A DNA stretch of 6,919 nt from an uncultured Lentisphaeria bacterium. Its GTDB lineage: Bacteria; Verrucomicrobiota; Lentisphaeria; Victivallales; Victivallaceae. Position 1 is the first letter of the stretch. Each line of letters starts with the position of its first letter. Position numbers and translations under genes: made by a program. The notes under the pieces were generated by a model. That model made no database searches, was not told where the DNA came from, and saw only the letters and a list, made by a program, of their open reading frames with translations. Where the stretch lies: NCBI GenBank assembly GCA_903821255.1, contig CAIJKT010000853.1, positions 1-6,919 on the forward strand, read 5' to 3'. This document shows positions 1 through 6,665 of the stretch, in pieces.

Positions 1-24
1 ACTTTCAATTAATCCCGTAAACAT
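1..24 (-). CDS. ribE: Riboflavin synthase alpha chain, N-terminal fragment (runs off the left edge)
   Basis: Reading leftwards from the ATG at 24-22, the eight codons before the window edge give MFTGLIES with no stop. M-F-T-G-[LIV]-[IV]-E is the very conserved start of riboflavin synthase, which dismutates two 6,7-dimethyl-8-ribityllumazines to riboflavin in the cytoplasm. An AGGT lies 7 bases before the ATG, and a plausible promoter lies just upstream. The gene is divergent from the lyase gene at 216. Only eight residues are visible, so the call rests on how specific this N-terminus is; a chance short ORF is the alternative. The symbol varies between species (ribE or ribC). No FMN riboswitch sequence was recognised upstream, so if riboflavin-responsive control exists it is not visible here. 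Confidence 0.72.
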
Positions 25-30
25 GTAACA

Positions 31-34
31 ACCT
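31..34 (-). promoter_or_regulatory. Shine-Dalgarno of the riboflavin synthase fragment
   Basis: On the minus strand AGGT precedes the ATG at 24 with a short spacer (TGTTAC). It is a moderate ribosome binding site that supports translation starting at base 24. Confidence 0.45.
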
Positions 35-53
35 TTATTTTATTATCTCTTTA

Positions 54-81
54 ATTTTACCCCGTTGCGCTTCAGTTGCAA
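54..81 (-). promoter_or_regulatory. Candidate sigma70-type promoter for the divergent riboflavin synthase gene
   Basis: On the minus strand TTGCAA (81-76) is followed after 16 bases by TAAAAT (59-54), matching the -35 and -10 consensus at 4 of 6 and 5 of 6 positions. Transcription would start near base 47, leaving a leader of about 23 bases with room for the ribosome binding site. The -35 box lies inside the perfect 8-bp palindrome GTTGCAAC (75-82), which could also be an operator. This comes from inspection only; AT-rich DNA gives such matches by chance. Confidence 0.35.
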
Positions 82-104
82 CATGAAAAAATACTTTTGT
101 GCCT

Positions 105-132
105 TAAAACTTCAGGCCTTTAAGAAGTTTTA
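105..132. repeat. Inverted repeat in the divergent intergenic region
   Basis: TAAAACTTC (105-113) is mirrored perfectly by GAAGTTTTA (124-132) around a 10-base centre that contains AGGCCT. It lies upstream of both divergent genes. It could be a two-fold operator for a dimeric regulator, or a hairpin in the leader of the lyase transcript if that transcript starts further upstream. The arms are AT-rich, so a strong intrinsic terminator is unlikely. Confidence 0.4.
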
Positions 133-215
133 CCGCTGAATCTTCGCATACATTATTCGCAAAGCAGCAGGATGGCGATTACTTTTATAAAACAACTTTA
201 TTTATTGAGAACAAA

Positions 216-2918
216 ATGTTTCATTTAAAGAGTAAAATTATTTTAACGGTTTTAAGTATCGCCTTGACGGGCAGCGCTGCTGAAAAAATAACACCGGCGG
301 CACAACCGGCGAAAATTCTGATAGAAGCTGAATCAGGGCAATTTAATCCGTCACGGCTGGAAATCACTAATCAGCCGAAGTTTTCCGGCGGCATGGGCAT
401 TGCCCTGAAATCAGGCCGGCCTGTTGATATTAATAAACCTGCGGCAGTTGCGGACATTGTTTATGAATTTAATATTCCCGCTGCCGGACGTTTTGACTTG
501 TTCAGTTGGGCAGCAACCGATGAAGCCGCATACTGCTATATATGGATAGCGGTTGATGATGCAACTCCACGTCAGAAAGTGTTTGTTTCGCCATGGAAAG
601 ATCTGAGTAATTGCAAAGAACATCTGCAAAAGGCTGATTTGACCGCAGGGCTGCATCACATCAAAATATGGCTTCCTGAGAGAGTCACGCTTGACCGTCT
701 GGAATTGTCGCCGCTCCGGGTTCAGGGAATTCCTGAATGTGCGCTAAAATATAATCCGCCGATTGTTCCGCCCGTCACACGGCCCCGCTTAATGATAACG
801 CAGCAGACTCTGGAATCTGTCAGGGAAAATTTGGTTGTCGGCGAAAACAAGGAGATATGGGAATCCGTAAAAAAAGATGCAGCCAGCCCTTATGTTCTTA
901 AAACAGATACGATGACGCCGCCTAAATCCAGCGTTAAAGCCCAAAAGCACAGTCCGCAAATAATCGGGGTTTTTGAAGATGATAAAGCGCTGGATATTGC
1001 AGTTAAAAAGGCGTTTGTCTATCTGATGCAAAATGATAAAGCCAGAGGCAGGGAGGCCGTGAAATTGATTGCTGATTACATTGGCAAAGCAGAATTCGGC
1101 AACCAGCTTGATGTCTGCCGTAAAATAGGTCTTCTTATTTATTCGTCCGCGCTGGTCTATGACTGGTGTTATGATCTAGCTTCGCCGGAAGAAAAAAGGA
1201 TTATCCGCGACAATCTGATGCGGCTGGCGGAAGATATGGAAATCGGCTGGCCGCCGTTTAAGCAGCAAGTCATTAACGGTCATGGCAATGAAGCGCAGTT
1301 ATCGCGCGATCTGCTGGCCATGAGCATTGCCATCTACGGCGAAGATCAGCTGCCTTATAAATTGTGCAGTTACCGGATACTGGAGGAGGTGGTTCCGGAG
1401 CATAACAAAGAATACATTTCGGGACGGCATAATCAGGGAAGCAGCTACGGGCCGTACCGCTTCGGCTGGGATATATATGCCGCTTGGATATTTTACCGGA
1501 TGAGCGGAAAGGAAATCTTTTCCGCCGACCTGAAAAAAATACCTTATTTCTGGATTTATATGCGAACCCCGGATGGCGAACTTCTGCGTGACGGCGATGG
1601 CTTTCTGCACGGTAAATACTGGAGCTATGCTTTAAACGCATTTTTAGATTATACTTACTGCAAGGATTCTCTGCTGAAGAGCGAATATATCCGGCAGGAC
1701 GGTATGAAATGGGCTAAGAAGAACGCGGTTCTGTTCCTTCTATTGAATGATCCGTTGCTGAAGACGGAAAGCAGTCTTGACCAGTTGCCGCTGACCCGTT
1801 ATTTTTCCGCCCCGCTGGGGTCAATGATCTGCCGGACCGGATGGAGCTTTGACCGCAACGGTTCCGATGCTGTTGTTGAGATGAAAGGAGCAGGCACTTA
1901 TTTTGGCAACCACCAGCACCTTGACGCCGGGGCGTTTCAAATATATTACCGCGGGATGCTTGCCGCTGATCTAGGGCTATACGGGTTTTATGGAACGCCT
2001 TATGACAATAATTTCAACAAACGTTCCATTGCTCATAACTTGATGCTGGTATTCGATCCAGGGGAAAAATTTCCTGACGGCAGGGTCAATGACGGCGGCC
2101 AGCAAGTCTTAAGCGCTTATTCGCCGAACGGCAGTGTGCTCGCTCATGATTTAGGGCCTGACCGGCAAAAACCGCTGTTCAGTTACTTGAAAGTTGATCT
2201 TGCCGCCGCTTACAGCAACAAGATTGTCTCATACGTCAGAAGTTTTTGTTTCTTAAATACCGGACTGGAAAACTCGCCGGGAGTCCTGATTACTTTTGAC
2301 CGTATGATAACCGCTAAACCGGAGCTGAAAAAATACTGGCAGATAAATTCATGTCAGAAACCGGAATTTGACGGAAACGGTTTTGCCATAACTGCTGTTC
2401 AAGCGGAGAATCCGGGGAAATTGATTGTAATTCCATTACTGCCGGAACCTGCCAATCGCGAAATAACCACCAGCGGCGGCAGTGCTGCCACGGTATTCGG
2501 GCATAAATTTCAGGTTCCTGCCGAGCTGCCGGAAACATCAGGATGGCGAACCGTCATCTCTCCCAAAATCGCCAGCCGGGAGAATTTATTTTTGACGGTC
2601 ATGCAGCTTGCCGACGGCAAGATTCAGCCGCTGAAAACAGAGCAACTGAACGGGCAGGCATACATTGCGGTTGCAGTCGGAGACCGCATTGTCAGTTTTT
2701 CGCGCAGCGCAACATCCATTAAATCAGCAATGGAACTGAAAGTACCGGCTGGCCGGAAACAGTATCATGTATTGCTCTGCGACCTTGAACCATGGATGTG
2801 GATGATCAAAGAGAAAAACGGCAAAAAACTGTGCAAGGCCGCAGTCAAACCGGATGCCGGAACGTTGTATGCAATCCTGCCGCCTGGCGAATATGTCATC
2901 TGCGGAAGCCGGGATTAA
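216..2918 (+). CDS. Secreted heparinase II/III-type polysaccharide lyase with N-terminal carbohydrate-binding-like domain
   Basis: A 900-residue exported enzyme expected to cleave uronic-acid polysaccharides by beta-elimination. Residues 1-22 form a signal peptide (KSK, hydrophobic core, cleavage after GSAA). Residues 33-165 look like a CBM6/35-like beta-sandwich (EAES near the start, LTAGLHHIKIW near the end). An alpha-helical toroid follows (about 188-500, opening RPRLMIT), then the heparinase II/III beta-domain. GHGNE gives His356 and Glu359; Tyr411 and Arg415 follow; GNHQHLD gives His566 and His568; then Asp585, Tyr589 and His607. These match the order, and mostly the exact spacing, of the catalytic and zinc residues I remember for Pedobacter heparinase II (PL21). 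Substrate cannot be read from sequence: heparan-like glycosaminoglycan is possible, another uronate polymer equally so. The start is the only Met before the signal peptide; its ribosome site is weak (GAGA at 207-210). No sulfatase or transporter gene is in view. Confidence 0.85.
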   Translation: MFHLKSKIILTVLSIALTGSAAEKITPAAQPAKILIEAESGQFNPSRLEITNQPKFSGGMGIALKSGRPVDINKPAAVADIVYEFNIPAAGRFDLFSWAATDEAAYCYIWIAVDDATPRQKVFVSPWKDLSNCKEHLQKADLTAGLHHIKIWLPERVTLDRLELSPLRVQGIPECALKYNPPIVPPVTRPRLMITQQTLESVRENLVVGENKEIWESVKKDAASPYVLKTDTMTPPKSSVKAQKHSPQIIGVFEDDKALDIAVKKAFVYLMQNDKARGREAVKLIADYIGKAEFGNQLDVCRKIGLLIYSSALVYDWCYDLASPEEKRIIRDNLMRLAEDMEIGWPPFKQQVINGHGNEAQLSRDLLAMSIAIYGEDQLPYKLCSYRILEEVVPEHNKEYISGRHNQGSSYGPYRFGWDIYAAWIFYRMSGKEIFSADLKKIPYFWIYMRTPDGELLRDGDGFLHGKYWSYALNAFLDYTYCKDSLLKSEYIRQDGMKWAKKNAVLFLLLNDPLLKTESSLDQLPLTRYFSAPLGSMICRTGWSFDRNGSDAVVEMKGAGTYFGNHQHLDAGAFQIYYRGMLAADLGLYGFYGTPYDNNFNKRSIAHNLMLVFDPGEKFPDGRVNDGGQQVLSAYSPNGSVLAHDLGPDRQKPLFSYLKVDLAAAYSNKIVSYVRSFCFLNTGLENSPGVLITFDRMITAKPELKKYWQINSCQKPEFDGNGFAITAVQAENPGKLIVIPLLPEPANREITTSGGSAATVFGHKFQVPAELPETSGWRTVISPKIASRENLFLTVMQLADGKIQPLKTEQLNGQAYIAVAVGDRIVSFSRSATSIKSAMELKVPAGRKQYHVLLCDLEPWMWMIKEKNGKKLCKAAVKPDAGTLYAILPPGEYVICGSRD
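2915..2918. other. Shared stop-codon overlap of two convergent genes
   Basis: The palindrome TTAA carries the TAA stop of the lyase on the plus strand (2916-2918) and the TAA stop of the EF-hand gene on the minus strand (2917-2915). The genes therefore leave no space for a terminator between them. Each transcript must either end inside the other gene's coding region or run antisense into it. Confidence 0.9.
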
Positions 2919-5044
2919 TCGGGAATTACCGGCAGATAGTTGGCTATGGCTATAACTATTCCGGTAATGACGGCAAAGATCACCGCAATCCATAACAGAA
3001 TCGGGCGGCAGCGGCATTCCGGACTTGGCGGTTGTATTTTGATATAATTCCGGATCAGATCCAGATGAACAATATTGGCCTCTGCCGGATAACGGGGAGT
3101 ATAGGTGAAGATGCTGCCGGTGCCGGCATTGAGTCTCAGCGGCAGATTGATCGCCCATCCGGCGGCTTCCAGGAACAGTCCGAGATTTCTTTTCCTTAAT
3201 TTATATATTCCGGAAATCACCGGCGGCAGGGAGATAATCAGCAGAATTAATATTACCCAGCCGGCGATTCTCCAGCCAGATACCGCAGATAATGATTTAA
3301 TGATGAAGGCGATGCTGCTGCCGATTGCGGCAAGCCCGATACTGCCGCACAGAACCATGATCGAACCGCCAGACAGAGTGTTGACTCCGGCTTTTGCCGC
3401 GTCCGCCGCCGGTACGGCCAGACTTTTGTTCAGGGTCTGCTGGATATTGGCAATAGATGTGATTTTATCCAGTTTCTCACTCATGAAGTTGCTGAAATTA
3501 TTCAATGGCAGCAACAGCGACTGCAGCAGAGAAACCGGACCGTTGACAATATCCACTATCCTGGCGTCCCACGCGATACCGTCCCAGCCGATGAAAATAC
3601 CCGGTTTGCCGATATACAGCCTTGAACATCCGCCGCCGGCCACAGCCACGGCGACATGCATGATTCTCTCTTCAAAGTCCTTTGTTTTGTCGCGGCTTTT
3701 CAATTTCAGGTACATGATATACATATTGCATTTTGCCGCGATCTTTTTATGTTCCTGAATATCATCTTTGATCCTGACAGTCAAATCAAAACAGCGGCCG
3801 TCCATAATGACAGTCCCTGCCTGGATCATTGAATGTTTACCCGGGGTGAATAATTCGCCGAATGACACAAAGTTTCTGGTAAATCTGAAAAAATGCTGCT
3901 TGAACAGGATCAGCTTTTCCAAGTCAGACAATTTCCGCAGCCGGATTTTCAGGTTGTTGTCTTCCTTCAGCAGATTCCGCAGTTTTTCCAGCGCCGGGCT
4001 TTTCAGGTACCGGTTCAATTTATCGCTGCCCAGCCGGTCCACCCGGTTTCCGTCTTTGCCGATCAGATATTCCTCGTATGCGGCAAAGCGTTCTTTCAGC
4101 TGCCGCCATTGTTTCAAGGTCATAACTTGCATTGCAAACGTATTTACGAAATCAGCCGCATCATCTTTATAAAACGGATTGATATCTTTTTCAAAATCAA
4201 TTACTGTTTCAGGGCAGGGCGAGGCCAGCGGGGCTGATTGCAGATATGCCTGTACCGCGTCATGATTTTTGATGTCCAGTTCAGGGAGCAGATAGGGGGT
4301 GGAGGTGAAACGGCTGCGGTTGGCCGGGTCCAGGATTATCATGCGGCAGTAATCAAAATATTCGTCAAGTTTGCCGCGCAGTTTGCTGTAAACCGGGTAG
4401 TCGGTGGAAAATTTCTGTCCGGCCGGGATATCCGGATTGTTTTCCCATTTTAAATAAGTGTCGGCATCGCTCAGGAAGCCTTCCAGCAGCAATTCAGAAA
4501 TGCCTTTTTCTCCGCCCGGCCCGGTAACTCCCCCGGTAACGCTGATAATATCTTCAGACAACTGTCTGGACAACGTGCCGTTGAACGCCGCGGCAGTAAT
4601 AATGCCGTTACCTTTCAGCGGACCGGATGCCTGGGTTTTGGCTTTTGCCCTGATGTCTTCAATGCGGACTTTATTGTCTTTGACACAATCTTTGAGAAGT
4701 TCGCCGACGGCAGCCAGCAGTTCCCGGCCTTTGTCCGTGGCATCATTAATCTCGGACAGATCGAGTGCCGCCTCGCTGTCTGAATTGAGAACGCTGAAGT
4801 TCTTTAACACTTCCTTGAGCCAGAAATATGCTTCCTTGACTTCGTCGGCACGGATTCTGCCGTTTTTATCGGAGTCCAGGAATTCCAGGAACTTCTGGTC
4901 GCAGTTCAGGTTTTCCGTCGCTGCGGCGGATGCCGCCCAGCGGGCAACGTTCAAATCCGGAATATGCTTGAGTTCGTCAGGCGATTTAATAATGAACTGG
5001 TAACTGCCGCCTAATTTCTGAATCAGCATTTTTTTCCCTGACAT
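2915..5044 (-). CDS. Conserved uncharacterised EF-hand membrane protein
   Basis: A 709-residue protein without a signal peptide. Residues 57-68 (DSDKNGRIRADE) are a textbook calcium-binding EF-hand loop, with D57, D59, N61 and E68 in place; no convincing second loop is visible. The long middle (about 90-540) is mostly charged and helical, then becomes more conserved-looking, with NFVSFGELF (391-399), MDGRCFDL (414-421) and WDGIAWDARIVDIVNGPVSL (487-506). Hydrophobic segments lie near 560-580, 594-614 and 681-705, with GWAIN (629-633) between the last two. From memory this architecture is a hypothetical-protein family in Verrucomicrobia, Lentisphaerae and Bacteroidetes; I know no function. The start is supported by GGAGAA 6 bases upstream. 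It follows aroC by 21 bases, so it is probably co-transcribed, though this does not show a metabolic role. Its stop overlaps the lyase stop on the other strand. Confidence 0.8.
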   Translation of the reverse strand: MSGKKMLIQKLGGSYQFIIKSPDELKHIPDLNVARWAASAAATENLNCDQKFLEFLDSDKNGRIRADEVKEAYFWLKEVLKNFSVLNSDSEAALDLSEINDATDKGRELLAAVGELLKDCVKDNKVRIEDIRAKAKTQASGPLKGNGIITAAAFNGTLSRQLSEDIISVTGGVTGPGGEKGISELLLEGFLSDADTYLKWENNPDIPAGQKFSTDYPVYSKLRGKLDEYFDYCRMIILDPANRSRFTSTPYLLPELDIKNHDAVQAYLQSAPLASPCPETVIDFEKDINPFYKDDAADFVNTFAMQVMTLKQWRQLKERFAAYEEYLIGKDGNRVDRLGSDKLNRYLKSPALEKLRNLLKEDNNLKIRLRKLSDLEKLILFKQHFFRFTRNFVSFGELFTPGKHSMIQAGTVIMDGRCFDLTVRIKDDIQEHKKIAAKCNMYIMYLKLKSRDKTKDFEERIMHVAVAVAGGGCSRLYIGKPGIFIGWDGIAWDARIVDIVNGPVSLLQSLLLPLNNFSNFMSEKLDKITSIANIQQTLNKSLAVPAADAAKAGVNTLSGGSIMVLCGSIGLAAIGSSIAFIIKSLSAVSGWRIAGWVILILLIISLPPVISGIYKLRKRNLGLFLEAAGWAINLPLRLNAGTGSIFTYTPRYPAEANIVHLDLIRNYIKIQPPSPECRCRPILLWIAVIFAVITGIVIAIANYLPVIPD

Positions 5045-5050
5045 GGCCCG

Positions 5051-5056
5051 TTCTCC
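5051..5056 (-). promoter_or_regulatory. Shine-Dalgarno of the EF-hand gene
   Basis: GGAGAA on the minus strand, 6 bases before the ATG at 5044, in the 21-base gap after the aroC stop. It favours this start over the internal Met at residue 6 and allows initiation independent of aroC. Confidence 0.7.
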
Positions 5057-5065
5057 TGTAAATTT

Positions 5066-6121
5066 CTAGCAGTTCAGCGCAGCCTGCTGTTTGATTAAGT
5101 CAATAAGGACAATGGCGGTCATGGACTCAACGACCGGCACTATTCTCGGGCAGAGGCAGGGGTCGTGCCGTCCTTTCGTTGCACAGATAACCGCATTGCC
5201 GTTGATGTCAATTGTGTCCTGCTCCATGGAAATGGATGAAGTCGGTTTGACCACGGCGCGGAAAACGATTTCAGCGCCGGTGGAAATGCCTCCGATGATG
5301 CCGCCTGCGTTATTCGTGATAAAACCGGCAGGAGACATTGCGTCATTGTGCTGTCTGCCGGTCATTGCGGCGGCGGCGAAACCGGTGCCGAATTCAATGC
5401 CTTTGATGCCGCCGATGGAAATGATAACTTTGGCCAGTTCCGCGTCAAGTTTATCGAAAACCGGTTCGCCGATACCGGCTGGAACTCCGGAAACGCGGCA
5501 TTCGACGATGCCGCCGATGCTGTTGCCCTCACTTTTTGCTTCCAGAATGCGCTGCTCCATGGCTGCGGCAACGCTGCTGTCGCAGGCGCGCACCGGATTT
5601 TTCTCGATGAAATCAGGCTCGTACTTTTCGCATTTAAGATTGCCTATCACCAGCGTATGGGCCGTGATTTTGATTCCTTTGGCGGCCAGCAGTTTTTTTG
5701 CCACAGCTCCGGCGGCGACGCGTCCGGCAGTTTCACGTCCGGAGGCTCTGCCGGACCCGCGATGGTCCCTGATACCGTATTTCTTATTATATGTATAGTC
5801 GGCATGGCCGGGACGGAACAGTTCCTTGATGTTGTCATAGTCGCAGGAACGGGCATCGCTGTTCATAATGAGCATCATCAGCGGAGTGCCGGTGGTTTTG
5901 CCTTCAAAAATACCTGACATAATTTTGACGGTATCAGTTTCAGCCCTGGCTGTGGTGATTGATGACTGTCCGGGCCGCCTGCGGTCCAGGTCATATTGAA
6001 TATCCGCTTCGCAAAGCGCAATGCCGGGGGTGACGCCGTCAACGACTACGCCGACCGCACCGCCGTGGGATTCGCCGAAAGTGCTGACTGTAAAAATTTT
6101 ACCGTATGTGCTGCCGCTCAT
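5066..6121 (-). CDS. aroC: Chorismate synthase
   Basis: Catalyses the last step of the shikimate pathway in the cytoplasm: 5-enolpyruvylshikimate 3-phosphate to chorismate, with reduced FMN as cofactor. The 351 residues match the usual bacterial length and look complete. All three family signatures are present: GESHGG at 16-21 with His19, GRASGRET at 124-131, and RHDPCLCPR at 318-326 with Asp320. RRRPGQS (47-53) and RPGHADYTY (103-111) are also typical. The start is fixed by GGAGG 6 bases upstream, inside the end of aroK, and by the standard spacing to the first signature. The gene overlaps aroK by 23 bases and is followed closely by the EF-hand gene. It probably depends on the operon promoter beyond the right edge; nothing suggests a local one. 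Confidence 0.97.
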   Translation of the reverse strand: MSGSTYGKIFTVSTFGESHGGAVGVVVDGVTPGIALCEADIQYDLDRRRPGQSSITTARAETDTVKIMSGIFEGKTTGTPLMMLIMNSDARSCDYDNIKELFRPGHADYTYNKKYGIRDHRGSGRASGRETAGRVAAGAVAKKLLAAKGIKITAHTLVIGNLKCEKYEPDFIEKNPVRACDSSVAAAMEQRILEAKSEGNSIGGIVECRVSGVPAGIGEPVFDKLDAELAKVIISIGGIKGIEFGTGFAAAAMTGRQHNDAMSPAGFITNNAGGIIGGISTGAEIVFRAVVKPTSSISMEQDTIDINGNAVICATKGRHDPCLCPRIVPVVESMTAIVLIDLIKQQAALNC

Positions 6122-6665
6122 TCAAAGCCTCCTCGATTCTGTCAATTATCAGTTTATTCGCTGTTTTCAACGACATCTCATGGTCAATTTCAACGACCAG
6201 GCCGGCATGCCGGAGATAGTATTGCTCCCGCTGTTTATACAGCTCGTTAAAACTTTCGCAAGGTCTTGCCGGGTCCAGAAAAGGCGGCAGGCCCCTTGCC
6301 ATAATCCGCTTGAAAATTATTTCCGGCGACACTTTAAGATACACGAAAAAGCCGAGTTTTTCCAGCCACGGAGTTACGGCGTCATTAGCCGGCAGGCCGC
6401 CGCCAAGCGCGATCACCCTGTTGTTGTCGCCTTCGTTGCCTTCGGCAGCAAGCCGTTTTACAACCTCAACTTCCAGGTTCCGGAAGAAACTTTCGCCTTC
6501 GTCGCGGAATATATCGCGCGGCGACATCCGTTTCCCGGTTTGTTCGCGGTAGAGTTCGGTCAGCATATCGTCCGTATCGCAGAACTGGCATTTCAAATGT
6601 TCCGCGAGGGCATTGCCGTGAGTGCTCTTGCCGCAATGTTTCATTCCGGTGATGACTATATTCAT
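6099..6665 (-). CDS. aroK: Shikimate kinase
   Basis: Phosphorylates shikimate to shikimate 3-phosphate with ATP, in the cytoplasm, two steps before the aroC reaction. The 188 residues are slightly longer than the usual 165-175. The Walker A loop is GMKHCGKS (7-14); Asp30 and Asp32 form the DTD motif; Arg62 in EGESFFRNLE, the GGG at 88-90 and Arg146 in KQREQYY fit the shikimate-binding positions of the family. The usual LID motif RPLL is not seen; around it the protein reads RGLPPFLDPARP (124-135). It could be a divergent member of the wider shikimate/gluconate kinase group, but the substrate-binding pattern and the adjacent aroC favour shikimate. The start overlaps the argB stop as ATGA and has no visible Shine-Dalgarno, so translation is probably coupled to argB. 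Confidence 0.92.
   Translation of the reverse strand: MNIVITGMKHCGKSTHGNALAEHLKCQFCDTDDMLTELYREQTGKRMSPRDIFRDEGESFFRNLEVEVVKRLAAEGNEGDNNRVIALGGGLPANDAVTPWLEKLGFFVYLKVSPEIIFKRIMARGLPPFLDPARPCESFNELYKQREQYYLRHAGLVVEIDHEMSLKTANKLIIDRIEEALNERQHIR
6128..6132 (-). promoter_or_regulatory. Shine-Dalgarno of aroC inside aroK
   Basis: GGAGG on the minus strand, 6 bases before the aroC ATG at 6121, lies within the last codons of aroK. It lets ribosomes load on aroC directly, while the 23-base overlap also permits coupling to aroK translation. Confidence 0.75.

Noticed and set aside
105..132. Intrinsic terminator at the inverted repeat
   Set aside because: The stem is AT-rich, the T-run is part of the arm, and no gene ends towards it from either side.
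25..215. FMN riboswitch ahead of the riboflavin synthase gene
   Set aside because: The minus strand of this region lacks the conserved GGGGCAGGGTGAAA-type core of the RFN element.
1273..1641. Minus-strand ORFs inside the lyase gene
   Set aside because: They lie opposite the catalytic core of the lyase and have no recognisable content.
2908..2933. Bidirectional terminator at the convergent junction
   Set aside because: Only a 5-bp stem with a 16-base loop can be drawn and there is no T-tract on either strand.
3105..3758. 217-codon plus-strand ORF inside the EF-hand gene
   Set aside because: It is fully antisense to a gene with a real EF-hand and membrane segments; its protein is low in recognisable motifs and its ATG has no supporting ribosome site.
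5091..5798. 235-codon plus-strand ORF, with another at 5348-5917
   Set aside because: Both are shadows of aroC, whose three family signatures fix the coding frame on the minus strand.
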